A stretch of DNA of 64,000 nucleotides from Collinsella aerofaciens (GCF_028209885.1 NZ_JAQLEM010000006.1:28183-92182), one strand, 5' to 3'. Counted from the first letter of the stretch, positions 38,222-48,253 are shown. Notes: generated by a model from the letters alone, not told the origin. Program-made: numbers and translations.

Positions 38222-38794
38222 ATGAAACGTCTCGGCACCCTCTGCACGACCGCGCTCGCCATCGCAGTCTGCTCGTTCGCCCTGATGGGATGTAGCAATA
38301 CCGATGGCAAAACCGGGCCATCTGAGCCGAATCCCGGAAGCACCGAAGCTGCCGAGGAAACGACGCCACAGGGTAGCTTCGATAAAATCAACGAAGACGA
38401 AATCGATCCCCAGAGCTTGGGTCCCGATTCCCAAAAACAGCTCCCCATCGACCTTGAGGCAGACGAGAACGTCCATGTTACCTGCGTGGGCAAGGACACC
38501 GACGGCTACGGGGACGCCGCGCTCGTCTTTACGGTGACCAACAACACCGGTGTCGACATGATGTTTGGCGATGTGGACTCCTATGCCTACGTCAACGGCG
38601 TGGTCCGCGACGTACGCATGCGCCAACCGGTCGCCGCTGGAGAGGAAACGCGCGCCATGCTCACCTTTGTGGGCACCTTCGACGATCCGAACTTTGATGT
38701 GAACAACGACCTCAACGACATCTACCTCAACATTTGGATGTTCGAAGAGGCAACGGGCAACGTTTACTTTAGGGACCTGGTACACATCCCGTAG
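38222..38794 (+). CDS. Putative lipoprotein, unknown function
   Basis: A 190-residue secreted lipoprotein: n-region MKRLGTLC, hydrophobic stretch, and lipobox LMGCS with the lipidated Cys at about residue 23. It is followed by a Ser/Thr/Pro/Glu-rich linker and a compact domain of about 110 residues (VHVTCVGKDTDGYGDAALVFTVTNNTG) that looks like an immunoglobulin-like beta sandwich of the DUF5067 sort. AAGGAGG lies 6 nt before the ATG at 38222. I see no convincing promoter in the 38000-38220 stretch. It is monocistronic on the plus strand. No specific role can be assigned. Confidence 0.75.
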   Translation: MKRLGTLCTTALAIAVCSFALMGCSNTDGKTGPSEPNPGSTEAAEETTPQGSFDKINEDEIDPQSLGPDSQKQLPIDLEADENVHVTCVGKDTDGYGDAALVFTVTNNTGVDMMFGDVDSYAYVNGVVRDVRMRQPVAAGEETRAMLTFVGTFDDPNFDVNNDLNDIYLNIWMFEEATGNVYFRDLVHIP

Positions 38795-38834
38795 AAGACG
38801 GTGCGACGCACTGACTAAGCAGGGCATAAAACAC

Positions 38835-38872
38835 AAGACGAGGGACGACCCAACTGGATCGCCCCTCGTCTT
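38835..38872. terminator. Bidirectional terminator between the lipoprotein gene and leuS
   Basis: AAGACGAGGG ... CCCTCGTCTT arms extended by a GGGACGACC / GGATCGCCC inner part, followed by TTTAAT on plus and TTGTGTTTT on minus, between convergent genes. Confidence 0.75.
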
Positions 38873-38898
38873 TAATGCGTCAGTTAAGCGCGCAATGC

Positions 38899-41475
38899 TT
38901 ACTTGACCACCAGGTTAACCAGCTTGCCGGGCACGCAGATGGCCTTGACGACCGTCTTGCCCTCGAGCCACTTGGCGACGGCGGCCTCGGCGGCAGCCTG
39001 CATATCCTCATTGGAGGCATCGCGGGCAACGTCGACACGACCGCGGACCTTACCGAGCACCTGGACCACGATCTGCACCGTGTCCTCAACGGACTCGGCC
39101 AGGTCGAACTCGGGCCAGGCGGCGGTGTAGGCGTTACCCTCGCAGCCGAGTGCCTCGTGCCACAGCTCGTCGGCCCAGAACGGGCAGATGGGGGCAAGGA
39201 CACTCACGATATCCTTGGCCACGCCGTAGCACAGCGCCTTGTCGCGAGCGGTACCCTCAGTGGCATTGAGGTAGGCGCTCGCCGCGTTGACGAGCTCCAT
39301 GACGGCCGAGATCGCGGTGTTAAACTGGCCGCGATCGAAGTCCTCGGTGCACTTGGCGATGGTGCGGTGACGCTCGCGATAGAGCTTCATCGCGACCTCG
39401 TCGAGCGCGGACTTGTCAAAGGCCACGTTGGCGTCGCCGGACTGGACGAGCTGCCAAACGATACGCCAGGCGCGCTTGATGAAGCGGTTGGCGCCCTCAA
39501 CGGCCTTGGGATCCCAGTCGAAGTCCTTCTCGGGCGGGGCGATAAACAGGATCGCCAAACGCATGGTGTCGGCGCCGTAGGGCTCGATGACCGAGCTCGG
39601 GGGAACGACATTGCCCTTGGACTTGGACATGGTGTCGCCGTTCTCGTCCTTGACCATGCCCTGGCACAGCAGGTTGGTAAAGGGCTCGTCCACGCTCAGC
39701 AGACCAAGATCGCGCAGCGCCTTGGTAAAGAAGCGACTGTAGAGCAGGTGCAGAATGGCGTGCTCGATGCCGCCGATGTAGTTATCGACGGGCATCCAAC
39801 GGTCGGCAGCCTCGCGGGAGAAGGGCAGCTCGGTGTTGTGCGGGTCGGTATAGCGCAGGTAATACCAGCTGGAGCAGGTGAAGGTGTCCATGGTATCGGT
39901 CTCGCGCTTGGCCGGGCGGCCGCAGACCGGGCAGGTGGTCTCGTAGAACTCCTTGCACTCGGCGAGGGTTTCGCCGGCGCCCAGGTCCAGGTTCTCGGGC
40001 AGCGTCACCGGCAGCTGATCCTCGGGCACGGGCACGATGCCGCAATGCTCGCAGTGGATAGCCGGGATGGGGTTGCCCCAATAGCGCTGACGGGAAATGA
40101 GCCAGTCGCGCAGACGGAACTCGACCTTACGACGACCGCAGCCCATGGCCTCGAGGTCGGCCACGATCGCAGCCTCGCCCTCGGAGTGCTTACCGCCGCG
40201 CATGCCGGTGTACTTGCCGGACTGGACGAGCGTGCCCTCGGCAGCGTGGGCGCAATCCCAGTCGACGGTCTCGGCATGGAAGGTATCGATGGTCTCGCCG
40301 CTGGCCTCGACAGCCGCGCGGTCGTCATCGTCCAGGATAATCGGCACGATCGGCAGGTCATACTTGCGGGCGAACTCAAAGTCGCGCTGGTCGCCACAGG
40401 GAACGGCCATGACGGCACCGGTACCGTAGTCGGCAACGACATAATCGGCAACCCACACGGGGACCTTCTCGCCGTTGACGGGGTTTACCACATAGCGGCC
40501 CGTGAAGGCACCGTGCTTCTCGAGGGTGCCCTGGGCACGCTCGACGGCAGAGATATGCTTGGAGTCCTCGACGATCTTGGTGACGGCCTCCTCGTACTCC
40601 GTGCCCTCGACGAGCTCGAGCAGGCCGGCGTACTCGGGAGCCAGGACAAAGAAGGAGACACCAAAAAGGGTATCGGCTCGCGTGGTGAAGACGGTGATCT
40701 TGCCCTCGTCGCCCTCGATGGGCTCGCCATCCTGGTCGCACAGGGTAAAGTCGACCTCGGCGCCCTCGGAGCGACCGATCCAGTTGGCCTGCATCTGCTT
40801 GACGCGCTCGGGCCAGCCGGGGAGCTTCTCCAGGTCGTCGAGCAGCTCCTGAGAGTACTCGGTAATCTTGTAGTACCACTGCTCAAGGTCGCGTTTCTCG
40901 GGCTCGGTGCCGCAGCGCCAGCACTTGCCCTCGGTCACCTGCTCGTTAGCCAGAACGGTCTTGCAGTTAGGGCACCAGTTGACCGGGTTCTTCTTGCGGT
41001 AGACCAGGCCCTTTTCCCACATCTTCTCAAAGATCCACTGGCCCCAGCGGTAATAATCGGGGCTGCAGGTCTTGACCATGCGATCCAGATCGTAGGAGAA
41101 GCCCATGCGCTTCATCGTGGCGAGCGCCTGGTCCATGTTCTTATACGTCCAGGCGGCAGCCTGCGTATTGTGCTTGATGGCGGCGTTCTCGGCGGGCAGG
41201 CCAAAGGCGTCAAAGCCGATGGGATGCAGCACGTCGTAGCCGCGCATGCGGGCCTGACGGGCCATGGCATCGCCGATGGTATAGTTGCGCGCGTGGCCCA
41301 TGTGCAGGTCGCCCGACGGATACGGGAACATCTCGAGCACGTACTTTTTGGGCTTGCTGTCGTCGGTGTCGACGGCAAAGAGGTCAGAATCCTCCCAGGC
41401 CTTCATCCACTTGGACTCAATGGCCTGCGCGTCATAGGCAGGGATCTCATCCTTATGATCTGTGCAATCGCACAT
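38899..41475 (-). CDS. leuS: Leucyl-tRNA synthetase
   Basis: Charges tRNA-Leu. 858 residues. HIGH motif in [28 protein letters not shown], an editing CP1 domain (about 220-400), and the KMSKS loop as [11 protein letters not shown]. Two Cys pairs (CPNC and CWRC; CEHC and CPVC) probably bind zinc. AAAGGAG is 7 nt before the ATG at 41475; the frame continues upstream through a palindrome to 41601 but is not coding there. No T-box leader is visible, unlike ileS. Confidence 0.97.
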   Translation of the reverse strand: MCDCTDHKDEIPAYDAQAIESKWMKAWEDSDLFAVDTDDSKPKKYVLEMFPYPSGDLHMGHARNYTIGDAMARQARMRGYDVLHPIGFDAFGLPAENAAIKHNTQAAAWTYKNMDQALATMKRMGFSYDLDRMVKTCSPDYYRWGQWIFEKMWEKGLVYRKKNPVNWCPNCKTVLANEQVTEGKCWRCGTEPEKRDLEQWYYKITEYSQELLDDLEKLPGWPERVKQMQANWIGRSEGAEVDFTLCDQDGEPIEGDEGKITVFTTRADTLFGVSFFVLAPEYAGLLELVEGTEYEEAVTKIVEDSKHISAVERAQGTLEKHGAFTGRYVVNPVNGEKVPVWVADYVVADYGTGAVMAVPCGDQRDFEFARKYDLPIVPIILDDDDRAAVEASGETIDTFHAETVDWDCAHAAEGTLVQSGKYTGMRGGKHSEGEAAIVADLEAMGCGRRKVEFRLRDWLISRQRYWGNPIPAIHCEHCGIVPVPEDQLPVTLPENLDLGAGETLAECKEFYETTCPVCGRPAKRETDTMDTFTCSSWYYLRYTDPHNTELPFSREAADRWMPVDNYIGGIEHAILHLLYSRFFTKALRDLGLLSVDEPFTNLLCQGMVKDENGDTMSKSKGNVVPPSSVIEPYGADTMRLAILFIAPPEKDFDWDPKAVEGANRFIKRAWRIVWQLVQSGDANVAFDKSALDEVAMKLYRERHRTIAKCTEDFDRGQFNTAISAVMELVNAASAYLNATEGTARDKALCYGVAKDIVSVLAPICPFWADELWHEALGCEGNAYTAAWPEFDLAESVEDTVQIVVQVLGKVRGRVDVARDASNEDMQAAAEAAVAKWLEGKTVVKAICVPGKLVNLVVK

Positions 41476-41503
41476 ATCAGCTCCTTTGTTAGCTGGGTTG
41501 GGA

Positions 41504-41617
41504 CGGGGCGTTCTTACCTTTGCTCGCTGCTGCGGACAGTCCTGCTCGCACGAAGAGCACATTAAGTGCTCTTCGGCTCGTGCGGAACTTGCAGCGAGCA
41601 AAGGTAAGAACGCCCCG
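41504..41617. repeat. 114-bp extragenic inverted repeat upstream of leuS
   Basis: Perfect 27-bp terminal arms (41504-41530 and 41591-41617, starting CGGGGCGTTCTTACC) enclose a second perfect 10-bp stem, CGAAGAGCAC / GTGCTCTTCG (41551-41575). There is no U-tract. It is MITE-like in form, but no coding content or clear target duplication is seen. Confidence 0.85.
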
Positions 41618-41654
41618 CCACATCGTTAACTCGCATGATGATAGCAAATACGAC

Positions 41655-41689
41655 AAGCGAGATGCCTGCGACTTGCATGCATCTCGCTT
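41655..41689. terminator. Hairpin downstream of guaB
   Basis: Perfect 11-bp arms AAGCGAGATGC / GCATCTCGCTT around a 13-nt loop lie in the guaB-leuS gap. The T-rich flank is modest on both strands, so guaB termination here is only probable. Confidence 0.45.
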
Positions 41690-41753
41690 TATCTAAATAG
41701 CGTGGTTGGGAATCAACCGCTAATTGTTACCCGCTCGAGCATGGTCGGGTTTT

Positions 41754-41839
41754 CCAAGTGCCGCAGATTGCCGTGAAAGAGGAGCGTCGCGTACTTTGGT
41801 ACGAGAGCGACGGTTTGAACGGCAAGGTGCGGTGCTTGG
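41754..41839. repeat. Structured hairpin element, copy 1
   Basis: A long imperfect hairpin. Outer arms CCAAGTGCCGCA / TGCGGTGCTTGG and TTGCCGT / ACGGCAA enclose an apical module (41771-41824) with GAAAGAGGAGCG, a CGTAC / GTACG helix and GAGCGACGGTTTGA. The apical module recurs at 49454-49508. It lies directly after the guaB stop; function unknown. Confidence 0.75.
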
Positions 41840-41848
41840 GAAAGCCGC

Positions 41849-43360
41849 TTAGCGGTAGCTGACGCTTTGCTGGGAGTCCTTCACGACAACGTCGTGGGCG
41901 CCGCCTTCGACGATGGAGGTGGAGCTGACCAGCGTTAGGCGTGCCTTTTCCTGGAGCTCGGGGATCGAGAGGGCGCCGCAGTTGCACATCGTGGACTTAA
42001 CCTTGTAGAGCGTGCCGCCCACGCCGTCCTTGAGGGATCCGGCGTACGGGACGTAGGAGTCGACGCCCTCGACGAAGCTGAGCTTCGCGGCGCCGCCCAG
42101 GTCGTAGCGCTGCCAGTTGCGGGCACGCGCAGAACCCTCGCCCCAGTACTCCTTCATGTACTGACCGTTGACGTTGACGCGCTCGGTCGGGCTCTCGTCA
42201 AAGCGAGCGAAGTAGCGACCCAGCATCATAAAGTCGGCACCCATGGCAAGGGCGAGCGTCATGTGGTAGTCGTAGACGATACCGCCGTCAGAGCACACGG
42301 GCACGTAAACGCCGGTCTCCTCGTAGTACTCGTCGCGAGCGCGGCAGACGTCGATCAGTGCGGTGGCCTGGCCACGGCCGATACCCTTGGTCTCGCGGGT
42401 GATGCAGATGGAGCCGCCGCCGATACCGACCTTGATGAAGTCGGCGCCGCAGTCTGCCAGGAAGCGGAAGCCCTCGGCGTCGACGACGTTACCGGCACCG
42501 ACCTTGACGTCCTCGCCGTAGTTGGCGCGGATCCACTCGATGGTGCGCTTCTGCCACTCGCTGAAGCCCTCGGAGGAATCAATGCACAGGACATCGGCAC
42601 CGGCCTCGACGAGCAGGGGCACGCGCTCGGCATAGTCGCGGGTGTTAATACCGGCGCCGACCATGTAGCGCTTGTCGCCGTCGAGCAGCTCGTTGGGGTT
42701 GGTCTTGTGGCTGTCGTAGTCCTTGCGGAAGACGATGCCCATCAGGTGATCGTAGTCGTCGACGATGGGCAGGGCGTTGAGCTTATTGTCCCAGATGACG
42801 TCATTGGCAACCTTGAGGCTGATGTTCTTGTCGCCCACGATGAGCTGCTCACGCGGGGTCATGAACTCGGAGACCTTCGTCTGATGTTCATCGCGGCTGG
42901 GGCGATAATCACGGCTGGTGACGATGCCCAGGAGCTTACCCTTGGGAGTGCCGTCGTCGGTGACCGGCATGGTGGAGTGACCGGTCTTCTCCTTGAGCTC
43001 GATGACCTGCTCCATAGTCATGTCGGGGGTCAGCGTGGAATCGGACTGAACGAAGCCAGCCTTGTGATCCTTGACGGCCTTGACCATAGCGGCCTCGGAC
43101 TCGGCGCTCTGAGAACCGTAAATGAAGGACAGGCCACCCTCGGTAGCGAGCGCGACGCCCATATCGACGCCCGAGACGGACTGCATGATGGCGGAAACCA
43201 TGGGGATGTTCAGGGTGATTGCCGGCTTCTCACCGCGCTTAAAGCGGGTCAGCGGCGTCTTAAGAGAGACGTTGTTGGGGATGCACTGCGAGGACGAGTA
43301 ACCAGGGACCAGCAGATACTCCGAAAACGTGTGGGACTCACCGGGAAAGAACGTAGCCAT
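41849..43360 (-). CDS. guaB: Inosine-5'-monophosphate dehydrogenase
   Basis: Oxidises IMP to XMP, the committed step to GMP. 503 residues in a TIM barrel with two CBS domains inserted (about 95-220: [24 protein letters not shown] and [21 protein letters not shown]). The catalytic loop is [20 protein letters not shown], with the nucleophilic Cys; the SICITRE form differs slightly from the common [18 protein letters not shown] and the flap follow. The ATG at 43360 has AAAGGAG just upstream. Monocistronic with its own promoter. Confidence 0.95.
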   Translation of the reverse strand: MATFFPGESHTFSEYLLVPGYSSSQCIPNNVSLKTPLTRFKRGEKPAITLNIPMVSAIMQSVSGVDMGVALATEGGLSFIYGSQSAESEAAMVKAVKDHKAGFVQSDSTLTPDMTMEQVIELKEKTGHSTMPVTDDGTPKGKLLGIVTSRDYRPSRDEHQTKVSEFMTPREQLIVGDKNISLKVANDVIWDNKLNALPIVDDYDHLMGIVFRKDYDSHKTNPNELLDGDKRYMVGAGINTRDYAERVPLLVEAGADVLCIDSSEGFSEWQKRTIEWIRANYGEDVKVGAGNVVDAEGFRFLADCGADFIKVGIGGGSICITRETKGIGRGQATALIDVCRARDEYYEETGVYVPVCSDGGIVYDYHMTLALAMGADFMMLGRYFARFDESPTERVNVNGQYMKEYWGEGSARARNWQRYDLGGAAKLSFVEGVDSYVPYAGSLKDGVGGTLYKVKSTMCNCGALSIPELQEKARLTLVSSTSIVEGGAHDVVVKDSQQSVSYR

Positions 43361-43439
43361 GTTTCTCCTTTTTCCATGCGACCGGTCGGCTGCAGGCCTC
43401 GTAGGACCCAGCCCAACCTTGGGCGCCCAATACTGGGGA

Positions 43440-43468
43440 AGTATCTTAACGCACTTTGACTGCTACAA
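43440..43468 (-). promoter_or_regulatory. Promoter of guaB
   Basis: On the minus strand -35 TTGTAG (43468-43463), 17-nt spacer, -10 GATACT (43445-43440). A -10-like TACAAT (43464-43469) for the divergent winged-helix gene overlaps the -35 element on the other strand. Confidence 0.55.
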
Positions 43469-43553
43469 TGCATGATTTAAGAAGAGCACACGAGGGTTTG
43501 ACGCAGGCTTTGCGTTTGCCCAGCAAATACTTTAGCGGGGAGACGTGGAGCGT

Positions 43554-43898
43554 ATGGAGTACAAGACGACGGCAAAGTTGGTCATTCAAGCGTGCGACAA
43601 GGATCTGCCGGGCGTGTTCGGCCACGGCTGCGTCTTGCTGCTGCAGGGTATCGCCCGCGAGCACTCGCTCAACCGCGCCGCCAAGAGCATGGGCATGGCG
43701 TATTCCAAGGCATGGCGCATTGTGAACGAGGCAGAAGGTCAGCTGGGCTGCAAGCTCATCGAGCGCGACGGCGCCCGCGGGTCCACCCTGACCCCCGCCG
43801 GCGAGCGAGCCATAGCGGTCTACGAGGAGCTGCAGGCCGACATCAACAACGTCATTGCCACCAAAGCAAACGACCTCATCGCCAGCATCAAAGAGTAG
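43554..43898 (+). CDS. ModE/LysR-type winged helix-turn-helix protein
   Basis: A 114-residue stand-alone winged-helix DNA-binding protein of the ModE N-terminal type. GIAREHSLNRAAKSMGMAYS is the recognition helix-turn-helix, followed by KAWRIVNEAEGQLGCKLIERDGA and a TLTPAGERAI wing, typical of ModE and LysR. There is no molybdate-binding (TOBE) domain, so the ligand, if any, is unknown. The start is uncertain: ATG 43554 or GTG 43545, with GGGGAG at 43537-43542. Divergent from guaB. Confidence 0.8.
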   Translation: MEYKTTAKLVIQACDKDLPGVFGHGCVLLLQGIAREHSLNRAAKSMGMAYSKAWRIVNEAEGQLGCKLIERDGARGSTLTPAGERAIAVYEELQADINNVIATKANDLIASIKE

Positions 43899-43941
43899 CT
43901 AATTTGGGACGGGGCTTTATAGCTACGCAACCCCTTCTTAT

Positions 43942-44012
43942 TAAGTTGCGGTGAAATAGGGACTGTTTATGCGGTTAAAGCCGTAAATCAATCCATATTT
44001 CACCGCAACTTA
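43942..44012. repeat. Extragenic inverted repeat with 17-bp arms
   Basis: Perfect arms TAAGTTGCGGTGAAATA (43942-43958) and TATTTCACCGCAACTTA (43996-44012) around a 37-nt inner part that itself contains a weak TTTATGCGG / CCGTAAA pairing. It lies between convergent genes and has no U-tract. Confidence 0.75.
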
Positions 44013-44032
44013 TGGAGTCGAGGATGATTTAG

Positions 44033-45043
44033 CTAGTTGCGGAGGGCATTATCTAGGGTGGCGGCCACGATCAAGGGATCGTCGGTACCGGCGAAGAGGC
44101 GGATGGTGCTCCCCTGCTTGCCACGTGGGGCCGAAAGGCGCGTCGTTGCGCCGCCGGCGGGCGATGCGCGAAACTCCCCCGGCAAAGCGTCGAACAGCTC
44201 TCCCGCGCTACGCTCGATAAGGTCGAATTCAACTGCCGGACCAAAGCCGTGCTCGAGGATTCCCGTTGAAACCGCATGATCGGGATGCGAGCTCAGCCCG
44301 GGATAGCACACGTTGCACACCATCTCGTTGGCGGCCAGATACTCGGCCAGCGCACGGGCGCGGTCGAAATGCGCCTGCATGCGGGCATCGAGCGAGGAAA
44401 GCCCTCGCTCCAGCACGTCGGCCTCGTCAGCAGGCATATCAAGCTTGGCCAAGCCACAGCCCTCAATCAGGGCATGCGCGCACTCAGCAGCAACATCCAC
44501 ACGATGGCGCTTGAGCTGCGAGCGCGCCACCGATACGGCAACCAACTTGCGCGAAGCATCACCGGCGCATACACGGTCGAGCGCCTCGAGCGACAGCGCA
44601 GCACCCAGCCGCAGCAAATCGCAGCCAAAAGCCGACGCCACCGTGTTATCCACCACAAACAGCGCATGGGCCTCGCGAGCCGCGCGACCCAGAGCACGAA
44701 GATCGGGCACGCGCAGTCCAAGCCCGCCGATGGAGTTAACGAACCACCACAGGTGCGGCCCCTCGGCATCAAACGAAGCATCAAAGCCATCGGACGCAGC
44801 AGCAAACGCCGCAACCGACGGCTCCCCCACCATAGCCACGTCGCAGCCATCAAAGCCGCGCGCAAACGCATCGGCAAAGTCGTCCGCAAAGGCCACCAAG
44901 CGGTCACCGGGACGCACAATCCCCAACAGAGACAGCGCTGCCGGCACATGCGGGGCCGCAAGCAACCGCACCTCACGCGCGCCGGCCCTCAAAGCCCAGG
45001 CCTCTTCTAGCTGCTGTACATCCACACGGCACCGTCCCTTCAT
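44033..45043 (-). CDS. Divergent Cys/Met-metabolism PLP-dependent enzyme (cystathionine gamma-synthase fold)
   Basis: 336 residues, short for this family (about 380-400). Family signatures: FVVDNTVASAFGCDLLRLGA (the Asp that contacts PLP nitrogen), a Lys in VSVARSQLKRHRVD where the PLP lysine (SxTK) is expected, NVCYPGLSSHPDHAV and GSTIRLFAGTDDP. The N-terminal arm that normally completes the neighbouring active site is largely missing and the Lys context is altered, so activity is doubtful. The start is uncertain: ATG 45043 lies only five bases after the terminator T-run of the upstream gene; GTG 45025 is an alternative. Confidence 0.65.
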   Translation of the reverse strand: MKGRCRVDVQQLEEAWALRAGAREVRLLAAPHVPAALSLLGIVRPGDRLVAFADDFADAFARGFDGCDVAMVGEPSVAAFAAASDGFDASFDAEGPHLWWFVNSIGGLGLRVPDLRALGRAAREAHALFVVDNTVASAFGCDLLRLGAALSLEALDRVCAGDASRKLVAVSVARSQLKRHRVDVAAECAHALIEGCGLAKLDMPADEADVLERGLSSLDARMQAHFDRARALAEYLAANEMVCNVCYPGLSSHPDHAVSTGILEHGFGPAVEFDLIERSAGELFDALPGEFRASPAGGATTRLSAPRGKQGSTIRLFAGTDDPLIVAATLDNALRN

Positions 45044-45047
45044 AAGC

Positions 45048-45083
45048 AAAAACCCACAGTGCGGGTGTTCCCCGCATCGTGGG
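45048..45083 (-). terminator. Terminator after the GH32 gene
   Basis: On the minus strand CCCACGATGCGGG / CCCGCACTGTGGG around GAACA is followed by TTTTT. Confidence 0.85.
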
Positions 45084-45121
45084 CAACGGCTGCAGTATAG
45101 CGCCGATATGCAACGAATCGC

Positions 45122-46663
45122 CTAGATGCTGAGCGTGTGATAGTTCACGCTCGCACCCGGAGCGTCAACGGTCACGCCATAGGCCTCGGGATAGATGCGC
45201 GTCGAGAATACGAGCGCGCCATCATTCACAAACACCTCGACCGACGAGACATCGCCGACAATGCGCACGTTACGAACCTCGTCGACGGGCTCCCAACGTA
45301 CGGTACGACCGCAGCCGGCAGAAGCGCGGCTCCCATCGGTAAATCGCATCTCAAAGCGCGAGGGCAGTTCGCCCTCGGCGGGCACAAACGACAGCTTCAG
45401 CTCGCCATCAACGGTTGCGGTAAACGCGCCGTCGACACCGTCGACAACAACGTCAAAGCAGGTATCGCCGGCAACCTCCAACGAGCCCTCCCCCACACGC
45501 ACCGAGGCGTAATGGTGCTCAATCTCGCGCGCCGGCTGTGACAGCACCACGCCGCCGTCACCGGCTGTAAGCTCACGCGGCACCGTCATGCAGTGCTGCC
45601 AGCCGCACATCACAGTGGGGTCGTTGCCATAGGTCGGCTCATCGGGCATGCCCATCCAGCCGATCAGAATGTGGCGACCGTCCTCGGACGTAAACTCCTG
45701 CGGAGCATAGAAGTCAAAACCGGCGTCCCATAGGCGGAACTCGCCCAGCTCATAGGCACCGACACCACCCGTAATGTCGCCCGTTACAGGCATATAGCCA
45801 GCGGCATACACATTGCCGCGGTCCCAACGGCCGCCCTCGAGACCCTGGGGCGAGAAGGACAGCCACTTCGCCGGTACACCGCCATCCGCCTCAAGCTCAA
45901 GGTATCCCGGGCACTCCCACATAAAGCCAAAACGCTCGGGCGTAGACACGCGGCTCTCGAGCTCCCAACTCAGCATATCGGCCGAGCCATACACCAAGAT
46001 CTCGCCCACATCGCGCCCGGCACCTTCGCCATGCATCGCACAAAAACGGCTCTCGACATGCGGCCCGTCCACGCGACGACGCGCGCCCAGCACCATGTGG
46101 TAACGCTCATTATCATCGCGCCACACCTTGGGGTCACGCACGTGGCAGGTCAAATCATCAGGATAATCCAAGGACGCCAGCACCACGCGCTTTTGGCTGA
46201 ACTCCCGACCGGCAAGGCCATCAACGCTCTCGACATACACGGTATCGGCGCGGCGGCCGGTATTGACGTAGTCGTACGCGCCATCCGCATCGGAAAGTTT
46301 AACGTTGCCTGTGTACAGCACGCGAATGCGACCGTCCTCGGCAAGCGCGGAACCCGAATACACACCGTGGCAATCGAACGGCTCGTCGGGCAGCAGCGGG
46401 GCGCCAACGTAGTCCCACGTCATAAGGTCGCGGCTCGTCGCATGGCCCCAGACCTTAACGCCACCCTCGACATCAAACGGCGCATACTGAAAGTACGCGT
46501 GAAATATGCCGCCCGCTTGGCAAAGACCGTTGGGGTCGTTGAGCCAACCCGCCGGCGGCATAATATGGAAGTGCTGGCCATACGCACCATGACCGCACTC
46601 AGAGGCAGCGATGTCAACAGCGGCAACCAGCTTTGCAAGGTCGCGACCAAGTGCATTAGACAT
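45122..46663 (-). CDS. scrB: Sucrose-6-phosphate hydrolase (GH32)
   Basis: Splits sucrose-6-phosphate into glucose-6-phosphate and fructose after PTS uptake. Five-bladed propeller motifs: GWLNDPNG (nucleophile Asp43), CHVRDPKVW (RDP), FMWECPGYLE (acid/base Glu), and a C-terminal beta-sandwich with SVEVFVNDG. 513 residues, full length. It is 107 bp after the EIIBC gene, with a GC-rich hairpin (about 46719-46755) in that gap lacking a U-tract, which may tune relative expression. Regulated with the PTS gene by the LacI protein at 48.4 kb, an inference. Confidence 0.92.
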   Translation of the reverse strand: MSNALGRDLAKLVAAVDIAASECGHGAYGQHFHIMPPAGWLNDPNGLCQAGGIFHAYFQYAPFDVEGGVKVWGHATSRDLMTWDYVGAPLLPDEPFDCHGVYSGSALAEDGRIRVLYTGNVKLSDADGAYDYVNTGRRADTVYVESVDGLAGREFSQKRVVLASLDYPDDLTCHVRDPKVWRDDNERYHMVLGARRRVDGPHVESRFCAMHGEGAGRDVGEILVYGSADMLSWELESRVSTPERFGFMWECPGYLELEADGGVPAKWLSFSPQGLEGGRWDRGNVYAAGYMPVTGDITGGVGAYELGEFRLWDAGFDFYAPQEFTSEDGRHILIGWMGMPDEPTYGNDPTVMCGWQHCMTVPRELTAGDGGVVLSQPAREIEHHYASVRVGEGSLEVAGDTCFDVVVDGVDGAFTATVDGELKLSFVPAEGELPSRFEMRFTDGSRASAGCGRTVRWEPVDEVRNVRIVGDVSSVEVFVNDGALVFSTRIYPEAYGVTVDAPGASVNYHTLSI

Positions 46664-46770
46664 ATCAGAGTCCTAACGGATCGAAAGTTACAAGGCGTCA
46701 GAGATCGGCGCCAGATGCAGGGAACACCCGCGAGCATACAGCCCGCGGGCATCCCCTCAATCAAAAGCTC

Positions 46771-48171
46771 TTAAGCCTGCTCGGAAGCCTTGGGCTCGTC
46801 CTTGTACAGGACAAACGAGATAGCAAAGGAAACCAGCGCGGCGACCGCAAACATGATCGCGTACTGCACGGGCTGAGCCAGGCAAAGCAGGATACCGAAG
46901 ATACCCGTAACACCCGTGCCGGAGGCAGCCAGCGAAGTGAGCGCGCAGACCAGGGCACCGCAACCGCCGCCGATGCAGCCGGCGATGAAGGGCTTAAAGA
47001 AGCGGAGGTTCACGCCGAAGATGGCAGGCTCGGTGATGCCCATGAAGGCGGACAGAGCCGAAGGAAGCGCCAGGCCCTTGATCTTGGCATCGCGGGTCTT
47101 AAAGGCAACGGCGAGTGCGGCGCCACCCTGGGCGATGTTGGCGGCACTGGCGATGGGCAGCCAATAGGTCACGCCGTACTGGGCGAGCTGGCCCAGGTCG
47201 ATGGCGGTGTACATCTGGTGGATACCGGTAACGACCGTGGGGGCATAGAACAGGCCGACGATAAAGGAACCGATGCCGAAGGGCAGGGTCAGCAGTGCCT
47301 GGATCAGACCGAGGATGGCGTTCTCGGCCCAGACAAAGATGGGGCCGACGGCGACGAGCGTCACGAGCACGGTCACGAACACCGAGACGAGCGGAGTCAC
47401 AAAGAGATCGAACATCTCGGGAACGATCTTGTGCAGGCGCTTCTCGAGGAAGGCGAGAATGGCGCAGGCGATGACGATGGGGATCACATGGCCCTGATAG
47501 CCGACCCACTCAAAGCTGTACACGCCGGGGATGACGTTGACCATGGTCTGCACGCCCTCGGAGGCAACCGTATAGGCGCTCTGCAGCGAGGAGTTGATGA
47601 ATGCGCCACCGACGACGGCGCCCAGATACGGGTTGGCGCCAAAGGCCTTAGCGGCGGAGTAACCGATCAGGATCTGCAGAATGCCAAAGGACGTGCCCGA
47701 GACCAGGTCGGCGATCTTATAAATAAAGTTATTGGTGTCGAGCGCGATAAAGCCGTTGGAGGCCATAAAGTTGAGGGCGCTCATAATGCCCAGCAGCAGG
47801 CCCGAAGCCACGATGGCGGGGATGATGGGGACAAAGACGTCGCCGAGCACCTTAATGGCACGCATAAAGATGTTCTGCTGCTGCGCCGCGGCCTCCTTGA
47901 CCTCGGCCTTGGTGGCAGCGTTGACGCCGCTGAGCGCGATGAACTCTTCGTAGACCTTGTTGACGGTACCGGTGCCAAAAATAATCTGGAGCTGGCCCTG
48001 AGCCTCAAAGACGCCCTTGGCGCCGTCGATATTCTCGAGGGCCTCCTTGTTAACCTTCGCGTTATCGGCAATCACCAGGCGCAGACGCGTGGCGCAGTGT
48101 GCGGCCGAAATAACGTTGTCGGCGCCACCGATGTTGTCGAGCACCTCTTGGGCTGATTTACGGTAGTCCAT
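46771..48171 (-). CDS. scrA: PTS sucrose-type transporter subunit EIIBC
   Basis: Takes up and phosphorylates a sugar, most likely sucrose given its GH32 neighbour. An N-terminal EIIB domain has the phosphorylated Cys26 in ISAAHCATRLRLV; an EIIC membrane domain (about 105-460) has the GIHQMYTAIDLGQLAQYG segment and multiple hydrophobic helices. No EIIA domain is fused, so a separate EIIA must donate phosphate. The start is ATG 48171 with GGAGGAAAGGGA upstream. Two LacI-type operators lie in its promoter region. Confidence 0.92.
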   Translation of the reverse strand: MDYRKSAQEVLDNIGGADNVISAAHCATRLRLVIADNAKVNKEALENIDGAKGVFEAQGQLQIIFGTGTVNKVYEEFIALSGVNAATKAEVKEAAAQQQNIFMRAIKVLGDVFVPIIPAIVASGLLLGIMSALNFMASNGFIALDTNNFIYKIADLVSGTSFGILQILIGYSAAKAFGANPYLGAVVGGAFINSSLQSAYTVASEGVQTMVNVIPGVYSFEWVGYQGHVIPIVIACAILAFLEKRLHKIVPEMFDLFVTPLVSVFVTVLVTLVAVGPIFVWAENAILGLIQALLTLPFGIGSFIVGLFYAPTVVTGIHQMYTAIDLGQLAQYGVTYWLPIASAANIAQGGAALAVAFKTRDAKIKGLALPSALSAFMGITEPAIFGVNLRFFKPFIAGCIGGGCGALVCALTSLAASGTGVTGIFGILLCLAQPVQYAIMFAVAALVSFAISFVLYKDEPKASEQA

Positions 48172-48227
48172 GACTTCCCTTTCCTCCAACGGGCGCATGT
48201 GCACCCGACCATGTTTGACACTTATAC

Positions 48228-48241
48228 TGTAATCGTTTTCA
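48228..48241. promoter_or_regulatory. LacI-family operator (proximal) upstream of scrA
   Basis: Minus-strand TGAAAACGATTACA, identical to the second site 26 bp upstream. It directly precedes a -10-like TATAAG (48226-48221). Confidence 0.75.
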
Positions 48242-48253
48242 GTTTCATATGTC

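Noticed and set aside
41476-41620. T-box leader for leuS
   Set aside because: No stem I motifs, specifier or T-box sequence; the region is a symmetric inverted repeat.
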